DNA from: Desulfobacteraceae bacterium
GTDB taxonomy: Bacteria > Desulfobacterota > Desulfobacteria > Desulfobacterales > UBA5852
DNA length: 64,000 nt
NCBI GenBank assembly: GCA_014237395.1
Contig: JABZFP010000037.1
Span: forward strand, 18,649-82,648
Direction of reading: 5' to 3'
The notes under the pieces were generated by a model. It was given only the letters and a program-made list of their open reading frames with translations. It was not told the DNA's origin and ran no database searches. The first letter of the stretch is position 1. The number at the start of each line of letters is the position of its first letter. Position numbers and translations under genes: made by a program. Positions 26,117 through 35,589 of this stretch are shown here, piece by piece.

Positions 26117-26869
26117 TTATTCCGTCGTGCCGACACCGCTGATCACGCGCGATGCCATTTCACCCATGGTTTGAATCATTTTTTGGTAGGATTCATAACC
26201 GCGCTGCACCTCGATCAATTCCGTCATAACTTTGACGGCGTTGACGTTGGAGCCTTCCAGAAATCCTTGCTGCACGCCCCCGTATTCCAGAGGTTCCTCG
26301 GCCCCTTTGTTTTCATCCAGTTGAAAAAGCGTTTTTCCTATCTTTTTAAGGGCCGTCGGCTCGGTAATCTTGACAATGCGAAGCTTGTCCGTGACAGCGC
26401 CGTCGACAATGACATTCCCCGAGCCGTCGAACCGAATATCCGCGCCATCGATGGCGATTTCGCCGCCTTCACCCAGAATCGGATCGCCGTCATGGGTCGA
26501 CAGATTGCCGTCCGGGTTAATCGTAAATGCCCCGTTGCGGGTATAGCGTATGCCCTGTTCGGTCTGGACACTGAAAAACCCTTCTCCGTCGATGGCGGCA
26601 TCCAGTGGATTTCCGGTGCGCTGGATCGGACCACGCGAATAGTCCGTATGGGTCGTCAAGGGAATGGCGTCGGAATACGATGGTGCGGAAACGCCCGCCC
26701 CTTCGCCCTGATCCGCATCAGGATTCAGCCTTTCATCCGGTATGCGAAAAACGGCGCGATCTTCTTTGAACCCGGCAGTATTGATGTTGGCGAGATTATT
26801 GGATAATATCTGCAAACGGATCCGCTGGGCTTCGGCCCCCGAGGTTGCCATGTATATCGATCCACTCAT
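26117..26869 (-). CDS. flgF: Flagellar proximal rod protein FlgF
   Basis: 250 aa. The N-terminal motif is 'IRLQILSNNLANINTAGFKEDRAVF' and the C-terminal 'NAVKVMTELIEVQRGYESYQKMIQTMGEMASRVIS'. It is shorter than and distinct from the adjacent FlgG, as expected for FlgF. First gene of the flgFGAHIJ run; a sigma-54-like site lies about 60 bp upstream of the ATG. Confidence 0.93.
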   Translation of the reverse strand: MSGSIYMATSGAEAQRIRLQILSNNLANINTAGFKEDRAVFRIPDERLNPDADQGEGAGVSAPSYSDAIPLTTHTDYSRGPIQRTGNPLDAAIDGEGFFSVQTEQGIRYTRNGAFTINPDGNLSTHDGDPILGEGGEIAIDGADIRFDGSGNVIVDGAVTDKLRIVKITEPTALKKIGKTLFQLDENKGAEEPLEYGGVQQGFLEGSNVNAVKVMTELIEVQRGYESYQKMIQTMGEMASRVISGVGTTE

Positions 26870-27209
26870 ATTGACTCCTCTTGTCGCATAGCGTCATTAC
26901 AAAATCGGTCCATCTCGGATAAGTAGATAAGCAAGATCCGGACCATCTATTGATAAATGATTCGAGATCGCGACCATCCGGCGGGAAGCAATGGGGAGGC
27001 ACTATACTTACAGGGGGGAGCGATCGAAAAGCGGCAATTTTTTCCGCCGGGGAATGGCAGGAACTGCCCGAGGCGTCGGCCGGTAGGCCTCAGCAATACA
27101 AGGGGATCAGGATCATTTGGTAAATATGACCATCCATCGGTATCATACGTCGTTACGACAGATACGTCTGATCATCGCATGCCGGGTGCATCGTCTATTG
27201 ATTGTGAAC
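26870..27209. other. Intergenic region between the fliA run and flgF
   Basis: 340 bases separating two minus-strand runs. Apart from the sigma-54-like site at 26930-26945 I see no gene; a 157-codon plus-strand frame across it (26957-27430) mostly mirrors the DUF2802 gene and is rejected. No strong terminator was recognised after the DUF2802 gene. Confidence 0.5.
26930..26945 (-). promoter_or_regulatory. Sigma-54-like promoter of the flgF run
   Basis: Minus-strand TGGTCC-GGATC-TTGCT. The -12 box is perfect, the -24 keeps TGG, and the GG-GC spacing is exactly 10 nt; two positions in the -24 box deviate. The expected start near 26919 is about 50 bp before the flgF ATG. Confidence 0.6.
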
Positions 27210-27713
27210 TCAGGCCTTTCCGTTTCTTCTTCCCTTGCCAAGCGCTTGGAGCCCCTGCAATAACGCCATTTCGCCCTCTCCGATACCGCACTGCCGGGCG
27301 ATTTGTATCGCATCGGCACCATCAGCGAGCATTTTCTCAGCTTGCCGATACCGCTGGCGGCGATGCAGCGATGCTGATTGCGCAGTCAATGGATCCCGTC
27401 GGATCGTGGCATCGACGTCGTGATTGGTGATCCCGGGGCGTGCAGCGCTGTCACCGAGCATCCAGAGAGACTCAAATTCCTTCGTCAAAGACCGTTTGAG
27501 ATTGGCGTAGGCCATTATGGACTGTTGGGACATCATCTGCAGCGATACTTCATCGGAAAAACCCGCCATGGCTTTCATCTGGTTTCCGTCAATCACCAGG
27601 GAGCCGTATTGGCGGCGGTTGCGCATGAGGAAAAGAAGGATCAATAAACTGCTGACAATGGCCAGGACGTCCAACAGGGTGGCCGTTTCGGTCAACTGCA
27701 TCAAGAAGTGCAT
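27210..27713 (-). CDS. DUF2802-like membrane-anchored protein downstream of fliA
   Basis: 167 aa. One N-terminal hydrophobic helix (about 12-31, LLDVLAIVSSLLILLFLM) anchors a soluble domain. The C-terminal ~45 residues, 'RYRQAEKMLADGADAIQIARQCGIGEGEMALL', form a helix-turn-helix-like motif typical of DUF2802 proteins that commonly follow fliA/cheY genes in proteobacteria. Function unknown; the location after flhFG-fliA suggests a role in flagellar placement or control. Confidence 0.75.
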   Translation of the reverse strand: MHFLMQLTETATLLDVLAIVSSLLILLFLMRNRRQYGSLVIDGNQMKAMAGFSDEVSLQMMSQQSIMAYANLKRSLTKEFESLWMLGDSAARPGITNHDVDATIRRDPLTAQSASLHRRQRYRQAEKMLADGADAIQIARQCGIGEGEMALLQGLQALGKGRRNGKA

Positions 27714-27746
27714 GGAAAAGCTCCATATTTTGGGTTCCGGCTTGAA

Positions 27747-28004
27747 TCAGATCCGCACATTGATCCGCCGCCCGGTTTGTCCTTGGTTCTGTTGGTCAGG
27801 AGATAGGGTCGATTCGCTGTCATCCGCAGGGAGAGGTTCTCCGTCAAACGTCTCCAGCGGCTCATCTTCTTCCCTCGGCCGTGATTCGCGGTTCGGATCG
27901 TCACGTGGATCCTTGCGCGGATGCCGGCGGCGCTCCACCGGTCGCGTTAGACCGGTCGGCATAATCACGCCGATACGGCCTGTTTGGCGAATGTTGTCTA
28001 CCAT
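27747..28004 (-). CDS. Small charged hypothetical protein
   Basis: 85 aa, very rich in Arg, Asp, Glu and Pro (about 45% charged), with no membrane segment; probably disordered. A well-placed GGGAGGTG ribosome-binding site precedes the ATG, and it sits in the flhF-flhG-fliA run with gaps under 80 bp, which supports expression. No family recognised. Confidence 0.6.
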   Translation of the reverse strand: MVDNIRQTGRIGVIMPTGLTRPVERRRHPRKDPRDDPNRESRPREEDEPLETFDGEPLPADDSESTLSPDQQNQGQTGRRINVRI

Positions 28005-28079
28005 GATGCTTCACCTCCCATCGCGGCAGAGATCTCCCGGCAGGACTTGCTTTCATGCGCGCTATTCCCGACGGCGTTC

Positions 28080-28835
28080 CTAATGCTCGATAATATTGGC
28101 GCGCCGCAGCTTGTTGCGCAGCCTGACGATCGCCTGGGAATGGATCTGGGAGACCCGGGATTCGGTGATGTTAAGAACTTGGCCGGTTTCTTTCATATTG
28201 AGCTCATCGAAATAATAGAGGGAGAGGACCATTTTTTCCTTTTCCGGCAATTGATCGATCGCCGTCGCCATGGCCTGTTTCAACTCATTCAGGTTGGCCA
28301 GGGCCAGTGCGTCCATGTCATCTTCGGTAACGAATTTGAGGAGTCGGCCCTTGTCATTGGCGTCCGAATACCCCATTTCCTCGAAACTGATAAAGGAGAT
28401 CGTGGACAGTTTTTTAATGGTATCGAACTGATCCAGATCGACCTGCAAAACCTTGGCAACCTCGTGGTCTTCGGCGTCGCGGCCCAGCTGCTGTTCCAGC
28501 ATGGCGTAGGCATGGTCCATCTCTCTGATTTTGCGTCGATTTGACCGTGAAAGGAAGTCTCGGGACCGCAACTCAGAGAGAACCGCGCCCCGGATGCGAT
28601 GGGTCGCGTATGTCAGAAATTTGTTCTCGCGACTCGCGTCGTAGCGATCGATCGCCTGAATCAAACCGATGACCCCCACATTGTAGAGATCTTCGATGTC
28701 AACCGTGGCCGGCAGATGGATGGCCATTCGATTGACAATTCGTTTGACGTGCGGAAGATATTCCATCATCAATTGCTCCCGGCTTTCCGGGTGTTGATTT
28801 TCAGCATGATGGGGCTGACTGTTTAACGCTTTCAT
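28080..28835 (-). CDS. fliA: Flagellar sigma factor 28 (FliA)
   Basis: 251 aa. Sigma-70-family factor for late flagellar genes. Region 2: 'VNRMAIHLPATVDIEDLYNVGVIGLIQAIDRYD...FLTYATHRIRGAVLSELRS'. Region 4: 'LPEKEKMVLSLYYFDELNMKETGQVLNITESRVSQIHSQAI'. I start at the ATG with AAAGGTG seven bases upstream; GTG/ATG codons 14 and 11 codons earlier are in frame but less well placed. Antagonised by FlgM (21391). It directly follows flhG. Confidence 0.96.
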   Translation of the reverse strand: MKALNSQPHHAENQHPESREQLMMEYLPHVKRIVNRMAIHLPATVDIEDLYNVGVIGLIQAIDRYDASRENKFLTYATHRIRGAVLSELRSRDFLSRSNRRKIREMDHAYAMLEQQLGRDAEDHEVAKVLQVDLDQFDTIKKLSTISFISFEEMGYSDANDKGRLLKFVTEDDMDALALANLNELKQAMATAIDQLPEKEKMVLSLYYFDELNMKETGQVLNITESRVSQIHSQAIVRLRNKLRRANIIEH

Positions 28836-28883
28836 AAGGGCACCTTTGGGTCTGTAGTTGGGTTCCATCGATGTCACGTTGGT

Positions 28884-29795
28884 TTACGACTTGCTTGAAA
28901 CAACGCCATCCGCAAAAATATGGCCCCAGAAAAGCTGGGAGTCGCCCTGGGGCGCATGGATGGCGGGCAGCGCTTTGATCCGTCGGGCCAGATTACGAAA
29001 ACCGTGCGTTGCGGCCGAATCGGGATGGGCCTGGCTGAGAATGCGCTGCTGTTTGACGCAACGTATCAGGTTCTCATCCTGGGCAATGCATCCGAAGTAT
29101 TCCATACGGATGGCTAAAAATTTCTGGGCGACCAGGTTGAGCTGACGAAAGATTTCCCGCCCCTCCTGTTCGCTGGCGACCTGGTTGACGATCAGCCGAC
29201 ATGTCTTTTCCGCATATTTGGTCGATAAAACCTTCATCAAGGCATAGGCATCGGTGATGGATGTGGGTTCGGGTGTCACCACGACCATGATCTCCTGGGC
29301 CGACACACTGAAATCCAAAACATTGGCGGATATACCGGCCGCCGAGTCGATGAGCAGAATATCCACCGTGTCCAGGAGTTGATCCAATTCGTAGAGCATG
29401 CTCATTTTCTGATCGCGCGAAAGATGGGTCAGCTCCTGAATACCGGAGGACGCCGGTAGAATGCGGAGCTGTCCCGGGCCTTCGACGATGATTTCACTAA
29501 TCCGCTTTTCACCGAGCAAAACATGCGACAGGTTATAGCGGGGCGCCAATCCCAACAGAATGTCCAAATTACCCAATCCGAGATCGGCATCGAGAATCAA
29601 TACGCGTTTGCCGTCTCGGCTCAATTGGTAGCCCAGATTGGCGACGATATTGGTTTTTCCCACCCCACCCTTTCCGCTGGTGATCGAAATAATGCGCGCC
29701 GCGTGCCGTTTCATGGAGCGCACGGGTTGTTCCCTCAGGCCGGGATGGAAAGGCTGGCGGGTGTTCAGGGAAATTACTTTATCGTTGGTCACCAT
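28884..29795 (-). CDS. flhG: Flagellar number regulator FlhG (MinD-like ATPase)
   Basis: 303 aa. ParA/MinD ATPase with the deviant Walker A ITSGKGGVGKTN (~37-48), 'VLILDADLGLGNLDILLG' (Walker A'), and 'DILLIDSAAGIS'. The N-terminal ~30 residues, before the ATPase core, are where the family's FlhF-activating DQAxxLR motif lies; here the segment (TRQPFHPGLREQPVR) shows only a weak match. It follows flhF and precedes fliA, the usual order, and probably acts with FlhF to limit flagellar number. Confidence 0.94.
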   Translation of the reverse strand: MVTNDKVISLNTRQPFHPGLREQPVRSMKRHAARIISITSGKGGVGKTNIVANLGYQLSRDGKRVLILDADLGLGNLDILLGLAPRYNLSHVLLGEKRISEIIVEGPGQLRILPASSGIQELTHLSRDQKMSMLYELDQLLDTVDILLIDSAAGISANVLDFSVSAQEIMVVVTPEPTSITDAYALMKVLSTKYAEKTCRLIVNQVASEQEGREIFRQLNLVAQKFLAIRMEYFGCIAQDENLIRCVKQQRILSQAHPDSAATHGFRNLARRIKALPAIHAPQGDSQLFWGHIFADGVVSSKS

Positions 29796-29840
29796 CGTCG
29801 TCGTATCCTTCGTATACGGAAAATAGATCAGCGCCCGCGG

Positions 29841-31214
29841 CTATAGGGCGACGCCTTCCTCGGACAGCATGCGGGTAATTGAAAGATGTTGGGGGTTGCA
29901 ATACCGGCATGGTTTAAAACGGTTGTTCAATGCTTCGGCAAATGACGTGAATTCGACAATGTTGGTCTGGTTGATCAGACGAATCCATTTACATTCCGGT
30001 CGATGAAAAATATCGGAATTCTTGTTGGCCAGGTATACCTGTCCGTCGGAGACCGTTGCGTTCAAATGACGATCTGCCACGTTGGCCGGACCGTTTCCGT
30101 CACCCGTCTTGGCTGTCCCGTCCATTAAAAAACGGGCTGCCAGCCGTTCAACGGTGGCGCGCGTCAAATCTTTCGGTACCCGATGACCATTGCTGAAGAA
30201 ATAGACCGGCCAGCGATGGCGGCACAGGAAATTCACCATGTCCCGGTAGGAACCGGTCAAGTCCGTTTTGCTGATAATGATACCCTCGGGCGTCAAGGCC
30301 GCATAGCGCCTGGCCGTGTCCTGCAGATCTTTCTCACGGCTTTCGGCGCTCAGGACCATGAGGCATTTTACCGGCCCCAGCGGCTTGATAGCGGTTTGGA
30401 TCCGCGACAAGCCCTTCGGATCACCCGGGTTCACGGCCGGTGTATCCACCAAGATAACGCGACACCCCTTGAGCCTCGCCACTGATTGCAGGAGGTCTTT
30501 TTCATCGGCGGGGGTTTCCAGCGGAAGCTGCATACTGTCGGCATAGCATTGGAGCTGTTCCTGCCCGCCGATCCGGAAGCGATCCAACGACAGCAATCCC
30601 ACCGAAACGTTGCGGGTCAATTGGAACTGTGCCGCCAGCTTGGCAATCGTCGTTGTTTTGCCAACACCGGGATTGCCGACCAGTGCAATGACGGTTGAGA
30701 CCTTATCGTCTAATGCCAGCGTTCCCGCGGTAAGTCCGGTTTTTGCCAGATAGCGGCCCATTGAATGGTCATTGGCATCTTTACGCCTATCGGCGGCCGA
30801 GGCGTGAGGCGGGTCTTCGGTATGAGGACGGCGCATCCGTGCATCGCTGGACGACGGCGACGGTGAAGGATCGCTTGGCCGCGAGGATTCTGCGTGCCTG
30901 GTCTGCCCTTTCAATCGAACGATATCGTTAATTTTATGGAAAATCCCCGGAGGCTGCTTACCGGGAGCCATCATCGCGGCGGAAAGCGCGCCGGTTTGGT
31001 CAGCCGTCTGCGATGGCCGATGGGCCGGCATGTCGGCGTATTCCTCATCGATCGCAGCGGTCACTTCGACGCCAATTTTGCGGGAGATCCCCAACAAGCG
31101 ATTTTCGCGGCGACGATCTTTAGCGGATAAAATCACCGCCTCGGGTCCCAGTTCGCGTTTGATCTGGCGCAGGGCCTCCGTCATGTTCTTGGCTTCAAAC
31201 CGTTTAATCTGCAT
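29841..31214 (-). CDS. flhF: FlhF SRP-type GTPase with C-terminal Ada-like metal-binding module
   Basis: 457 aa. The N-terminal basic B domain (MQIKRFEAKNM...) and a disordered linker (~70-150) precede the NG GTPase with the P-loop GNPGVGKTTT and 'ILVDTPAVNPGD'. After the G domain, residues ~385-440 carry FHRPECKW...FKPCRYC: H404, C408, C436, C439 in the H-x3-C...C-x2-C pattern of Ada-like zinc modules. That tail is not part of the standard FlhF architecture I know. The start is the ATG with GGAGG; it overlaps flhA by 11 bp. It guides flagellar placement. Confidence 0.93.
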   Translation of the reverse strand: MQIKRFEAKNMTEALRQIKRELGPEAVILSAKDRRRENRLLGISRKIGVEVTAAIDEEYADMPAHRPSQTADQTGALSAAMMAPGKQPPGIFHKINDIVRLKGQTRHAESSRPSDPSPSPSSSDARMRRPHTEDPPHASAADRRKDANDHSMGRYLAKTGLTAGTLALDDKVSTVIALVGNPGVGKTTTIAKLAAQFQLTRNVSVGLLSLDRFRIGGQEQLQCYADSMQLPLETPADEKDLLQSVARLKGCRVILVDTPAVNPGDPKGLSRIQTAIKPLGPVKCLMVLSAESREKDLQDTARRYAALTPEGIIISKTDLTGSYRDMVNFLCRHRWPVYFFSNGHRVPKDLTRATVERLAARFLMDGTAKTGDGNGPANVADRHLNATVSDGQVYLANKNSDIFHRPECKWIRLINQTNIVEFTSFAEALNNRFKPCRYCNPQHLSITRMLSEEGVAL

Positions 31215-33306
31215 GGTCAACCTCCACCGAGCCGATCATTTGAACCTGCGCATTGTTCATGACTTCGTCGTAGGAAAGCACTGCCAGGTTGGGGACCATC
31301 CGATCGATCAGGCGTTTGAAATGCGGTCGAATCTGGGCCGAGCACAACACCACCGGTTGGCTGTTGAGGGCGGCAAACGCTTCGATGTGTTTGGCCATGG
31401 CCTGTACGATCTTCTCAACGGCCCGGGGGTCCATGGCCAGGAAGCTGCCGTGATCGGTTCGTTGGATCGCCTCTGAAATGGAAACCTCCACCCCCTGATC
31501 AAGGGTGACCGCCGCCAGCGAACCGTCGGCCCCCACATAGGGCTTCACGATCGATCGTGCCAGCGCTTGCCGGACATATTCCGTCAGGATGTCCAGGTCT
31601 TTGGTCATGGGTGTCCAGTCGGCCAGTGTTTCCAGAATCGCCAACAGATCGCGAATCGAAACCTGCTCTTTCAGCAGGTTCTGGAGCACCTTGACGACGC
31701 CGCCCAAAGGCAATTGATTGGGAATGAGTTCTTCAACCACTTTCGGGTAAGTCTGTTTAAAATGATCCAGCATGCGCTGGACTTCCTGCCGTCCGACGAG
31801 TTCATAGGCGTGGCGGGTGATGACATCGGAAATATGGGTGGTCATCACCGTGGCCAGGTCGACCACCGTGTGCCCGTTGGCGATGGCCTTTTCACGATGT
31901 TCTTCCTTGATCCATACGGCGGGAAGCCCGTAGGTGGGCTCATGGGTCGGGATGCCGTCGATCTGACCTAAGGCATCCCCCGGGTTCATGGCGAGATAAT
32001 GATTCAGGGTCAACTCGCCGCGTGTGATTTCATTGCCTTTGAGCAGAATACGGTACTCTCCCGGCTGCAGCTGCATGTTGTCCTGGATGTGAACCGGGGG
32101 CACGATCAACCCGATCTCTTCCGCTGCCTGCTGGCGAATGGATTTGATGCGGGTCAACAGTTCGCCGCTCTGGTCCACATCCACTAAGGGTATCAGGCCG
32201 TAGCCCACTTCCAGGGACAAGATATCGAGGGGTTGAAGATCTTCCAGATTCTCGACCGGGCGGTCGCCTTCCGGCAAAAGATCGACCGCTTCCTGTGCTT
32301 CGGTATCGGCTTTGCCGGCCTTGTACACCACATAGGCAACCGTCGCGGCGGTGGCTGCCAGGGTCATGAAGGGCAGCGTCGGCAATCCTGGAATCATGGC
32401 GAAACCCAGCAGTACCGCCGCGGCAATACCGATAGCACGATGCTGAAATAGAACCTGTGACGTAATATCGCGGCCAAGGCTGGATTTCGAGCCGGCGCGG
32501 CTGACAATGATACCGGCGGCCGTGGATACGATCAGCGCCGGAACCTGCGAGACCAGCCCGTCACCCACGGTCAACAGGGTATAATTCTGAGCGGCGTCCC
32601 CAAAATTCATGCCATTCTGAAGAACCCCGATGGTCAATCCGCCTAATATATTGATCAGGGTAATAATGATGCCGGCAATGGCGTCGCCGCGGACGAACTT
32701 GTTGGCACCATCCATGGCGCCGTAATACTCGGCTTCCCGGGCGATGTCTTCGCGGCGCTTGCGGGCTTCGTCTTCGGTAATCAGACCAGCGTTCAGATCC
32801 GCATCGATGCTCATCTGCTTGCCCGGCATGGCATCCAACGTAAACCGGGCGGCGACTTCGGCAATGCGACCGGCGCCTTTGGTGATAACCATAAAATTGA
32901 TAATCACCAGAATCAGGAAAACGATAATGCCGACCAGATAGTTCCCACCCACCACAAAGCTGCCGAAGGCCTGAATCACCTTCCCGGCAGCACTGGTGCC
33001 TTCCACCCCACTCAGTAAGATGATGCGGGTCGAGGCAATATTGAGCGACAGTCGGAACAGGGTTGCCAGCAGCAAGATGGTCGGGAAGGAGGACAGTTGC
33101 AGCGGATGGACGATGTACATTCCCACCAGCAAAATAACGATGGAAAAGGTAATGTTGAAGCTCAGCAGAAGATCCAGAATAAAGGCCGGCAGCGGAAGGA
33201 TCATGAACACCAGGATGCCCACGACAAGGGCTGCCATGAGAATATCCGAGTTGTTGGTCAAAGCTTCGAGCTGCCCGGGAAGCTTTTGCTGATCAGCGTA
33301 TTCCAT
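31204..33306 (-). CDS. flhA: Flagellar export gate protein FlhA
   Basis: 700 aa. Main ion-coupled export gate of the flagellar type III system. The N-terminal ~330 residues hold about eight membrane helices with the FHIPEP-family segment 'FVRGDAIAGIIITLINILGGLTIGVLQ', followed by the cytoplasmic nonameric ring domain ('LMRHAYELVGRQEVQRML'-like region near 515). Full length. It is the first gene of the flhA-flhF-flhG-fliA run; its 3' end overlaps flhF. Confidence 0.97.
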   Translation of the reverse strand: MEYADQQKLPGQLEALTNNSDILMAALVVGILVFMILPLPAFILDLLLSFNITFSIVILLVGMYIVHPLQLSSFPTILLLATLFRLSLNIASTRIILLSGVEGTSAAGKVIQAFGSFVVGGNYLVGIIVFLILVIINFMVITKGAGRIAEVAARFTLDAMPGKQMSIDADLNAGLITEDEARKRREDIAREAEYYGAMDGANKFVRGDAIAGIIITLINILGGLTIGVLQNGMNFGDAAQNYTLLTVGDGLVSQVPALIVSTAAGIIVSRAGSKSSLGRDITSQVLFQHRAIGIAAAVLLGFAMIPGLPTLPFMTLAATAATVAYVVYKAGKADTEAQEAVDLLPEGDRPVENLEDLQPLDILSLEVGYGLIPLVDVDQSGELLTRIKSIRQQAAEEIGLIVPPVHIQDNMQLQPGEYRILLKGNEITRGELTLNHYLAMNPGDALGQIDGIPTHEPTYGLPAVWIKEEHREKAIANGHTVVDLATVMTTHISDVITRHAYELVGRQEVQRMLDHFKQTYPKVVEELIPNQLPLGGVVKVLQNLLKEQVSIRDLLAILETLADWTPMTKDLDILTEYVRQALARSIVKPYVGADGSLAAVTLDQGVEVSISEAIQRTDHGSFLAMDPRAVEKIVQAMAKHIEAFAALNSQPVVLCSAQIRPHFKRLIDRMVPNLAVLSYDEVMNNAQVQMIGSVEVDHAD

Positions 33307-33698
33307 TCGATTTCCGTTATTGAAAAATTGGGGTTAATCCGCACGTGTCATCTTGAAACGATCTATTTGAAGCGAACCATTCTGCAGGATTCATGCCTAA
33401 TGAAGGACACAAATCATTGTATTTCGCGACCGCGCCCAGTACCCCGCAATATCAATGCAATTTCAATGAAATACCCGCTTGCCCGGTGCATCCGCATTCA
33501 TTGTAATCAACGCCAGCGACCATACGATTCCTGTCAAGGTTTTGACGGATGGTTATTTTTCGCTTCGCGGAAACGGCAACGGGAGAAATTTAATAGCCCG
33601 GGGATTGCAGCACCAGTCAGCGTCATCCGCCAAAGGTGGTGGACTGCGCCATAACCACGTCATAATTGAAACAGACGAAGGTCGGCGAGTGGCGATCG
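33307..33698. other. Intergenic region between flhB and flhA
   Basis: 392 bases, somewhat AT-richer than the neighbouring genes in its flhA-proximal part. Short frames here (such as 33479-33724 plus) have no coding features. The only signal seen is the weak sigma-54-like site at 33383-33398. Confidence 0.45.
33383..33398 (-). promoter_or_regulatory. Weak sigma-54-like site before flhA
   Basis: Minus-strand AGGCAT-GAATC-CTGCA. The GG-GC spacing of 10 nt is right, but the first base of each box deviates (A for T, C for T). The expected start near 33372 would give a 66-nt leader for flhA. Confidence 0.4.
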
Positions 33699-34775
33699 TT
33701 ATCCGGAGTGACGGATGCCCTTGAGGCGGTAGACGTAGGCCAGCACTTCCGCCACGGCACGGTAGAGTTCCTCGGGGATGAAATCGCCGATTTCGGCGGA
33801 ACGGAAAAGGGCCCGGGCCAGCGGCTTGTTTTCAACCCGTGGCACGTTATGTTCCTCGGCAATTTCGCGGATGCGCAGGGCCATGTAGTCGGCGCCTTTG
33901 GCCACCACCTGGGGAGCGGCCATTTGTTTGGCGTCAAATTTGATGGCAATGGCAAAATGGGTCGGGTTGGTGATGACCACATCCGCCGATGGAATCGCCT
34001 CCATCATGCGCCGCTGGGCCATTTCCATCTGCATGCTGCGAATACGGGACTTGACCTGGGGATCGCCGTCGCTCTGTTTGCGCTCTTCCTTGATCTCCTG
34101 CTTGGTCATCATGAGATCTTTCTGGTGCTGCCAGCGCTGATAGGCGAAATCGGCCGTGGCCAGAACGATGAGTCCCAGGCACACAAAAAAGGCGATTTTG
34201 AAGGCGACCTCCCCCATGTAGGCAGCCGTATCGATCACCTCCATATGAATCAACGACGGGATGGAAACAAGCTCCCCCCGCAGTATCACATAGGCAATCA
34301 GACCTACAAACCCGATCTTGAAAATGGATTTGACCAGTTCCACCAGCGATTTGAGCGATACCAGACGTTTGATGCCGCTGATGGGATTCAGTTTTTTTAA
34401 ATCGGGCGCCAGCAGGTCCTCTTTGAGATTGAAACCGAACTGGGCTACGTTGGCGACAATCCCGATCACCAGCAGGGCGAGCATCATGGGCATCAGGATC
34501 GAAAGGGTCTCATTGAACAGCCACCCCACCATAAGGTGAACCGATCCGGCGTTCTGAATCCATCCGCCTCCCAGGTTGCGGAAACTGACGCGCATGAGAT
34601 CGGCCAGCTTCTGGGCCATGGCCTGACCGCCGAAATAAAAAACGGCCAGGGAGGTCATCAGGATCATGGCGGACGGGATCTCGCGGCTCTGGGCCACCTG
34701 CCCTTTTTTGCGGGCGTCTTCGAGTTTCTTGGCCGTCGGTTTCTCGGTACGGTCCATGCCGTTGTCTTGTGCCAT
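33699..34775 (-). CDS. flhB: Flagellar export switch protein FlhB
   Basis: 358 aa. Four membrane helices in the N-terminal ~210 residues; 'EKPTAKKLEDARKKGQVAQSREIPSA' is the conserved start. The cytoplasmic domain has the autocleavage motif NPTH (VVITNPTHFAIAIKFD) that switches export from hook to filament substrates. Full length with an AAGGAG ribosome-binding site. Last gene of the fliL run; FliK, which triggers the switch, is encoded upstream at 41455. Confidence 0.96.
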   Translation of the reverse strand: MAQDNGMDRTEKPTAKKLEDARKKGQVAQSREIPSAMILMTSLAVFYFGGQAMAQKLADLMRVSFRNLGGGWIQNAGSVHLMVGWLFNETLSILMPMMLALLVIGIVANVAQFGFNLKEDLLAPDLKKLNPISGIKRLVSLKSLVELVKSIFKIGFVGLIAYVILRGELVSIPSLIHMEVIDTAAYMGEVAFKIAFFVCLGLIVLATADFAYQRWQHQKDLMMTKQEIKEERKQSDGDPQVKSRIRSMQMEMAQRRMMEAIPSADVVITNPTHFAIAIKFDAKQMAAPQVVAKGADYMALRIREIAEEHNVPRVENKPLARALFRSAEIGDFIPEELYRAVAEVLAYVYRLKGIRHSG

Positions 34776-34784
34776 GCCCGCTCC

Positions 34785-35567
34785 TTAAGACCCCATCAAT
34801 CTGAGCAATGGGACCAATCCGACCCCGAATCCGTCGAACAGTTCCCGTAAATACGGTTGCAGGTACGGCAGACTGAAAACCACGAACAGAAGTCCCACGA
34901 TGATTTTCAGCGGCATCGCCACAATAAAGATGTTCATCTGGGGCACGGTGCGTGCCATGAGACCGAACGAAACGCTGGTCAGGATCAGCACCACGATCAC
35001 TGGCGCACCGATTTTGAGGGCAATCACAAACATGGTGCCGGCCGTTTCCATCAGGTAGCCGACAAACGAGGCCGACAGCACGAACTGGAACGGTGGTATA
35101 ATCGCAAAACTGTCCACCATGGCCCGGAAAAACCAGTGATGCGCATCGATGGCCAGAAATATCAGCATGGCCATCAGGTTGAACGCCTGGGCAAGGATGG
35201 GCGTCTGCATACTGGTGGCCGGATCCATGATGTTGGCGATCGCCAGCCCCATCTGGAAGCCGGACACCTGGCCGGCCATCTGGATTCCCGCCATGATCAG
35301 CCGAATGGCCAGACCAATCCCCAACCCCAGCAACACTTCGCTGATGACGCCCAGGGTCATGAAGATCCATCCGGTCATGGCGGGCAGGATGGTCAAATCG
35401 ATGACCGGGAAAAGGGTCAGGGCCACCGCCAGGGACAGACCGGCTTTGAACATATTCGGTACATTGTTGCCACTGAAGATCGGCAGGCTCATCATAATGA
35501 CCGTGACCCTCAGAAACACCAGAAGAAACATCTGAACCTGCGGATATGAAACCTGGAGGGAGATCAT
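34785..35567 (-). CDS. fliR: Flagellar export apparatus protein FliR
   Basis: 260 aa, six or so hydrophobic helices. Conserved 'FLLVFLRVTVIMMSLPIFSGNNVPNMFKAGLSLAVALTL', and later 'GFQMGLAIANIMDPATSMQTPILAQAFNLMAMLIFLAIDAHH', the FliR signature. Part of the FliPQR export pore; 9 bp separate it from flhB and about 20 bp from fliQ. Confidence 0.95.
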   Translation of the reverse strand: MISLQVSYPQVQMFLLVFLRVTVIMMSLPIFSGNNVPNMFKAGLSLAVALTLFPVIDLTILPAMTGWIFMTLGVISEVLLGLGIGLAIRLIMAGIQMAGQVSGFQMGLAIANIMDPATSMQTPILAQAFNLMAMLIFLAIDAHHWFFRAMVDSFAIIPPFQFVLSASFVGYLMETAGTMFVIALKIGAPVIVVLILTSVSFGLMARTVPQMNIFIVAMPLKIIVGLLFVVFSLPYLQPYLRELFDGFGVGLVPLLRLMGS

Positions 35568-35589
35568 AGGGCGTCACGTGGCATCGGTG

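Noticed and set aside
26957..27430. 157-codon plus-strand frame across the flgF upstream region
   Set aside because: Its 3' half is antisense to the DUF2802 gene and the protein shows no domain.
33479..33724. 81-codon plus-strand frame in the flhB-flhA gap
   Set aside because: No ribosome-binding site or recognisable motif, and it runs into the flhB 3' end on the opposite strand.
34510..35577. 355-codon minus-strand frame overlapping fliR and flhB
   Set aside because: It is a shifted frame through fliR; its His/Gly/Arg-rich composition is typical of a shadow frame in GC-rich DNA.
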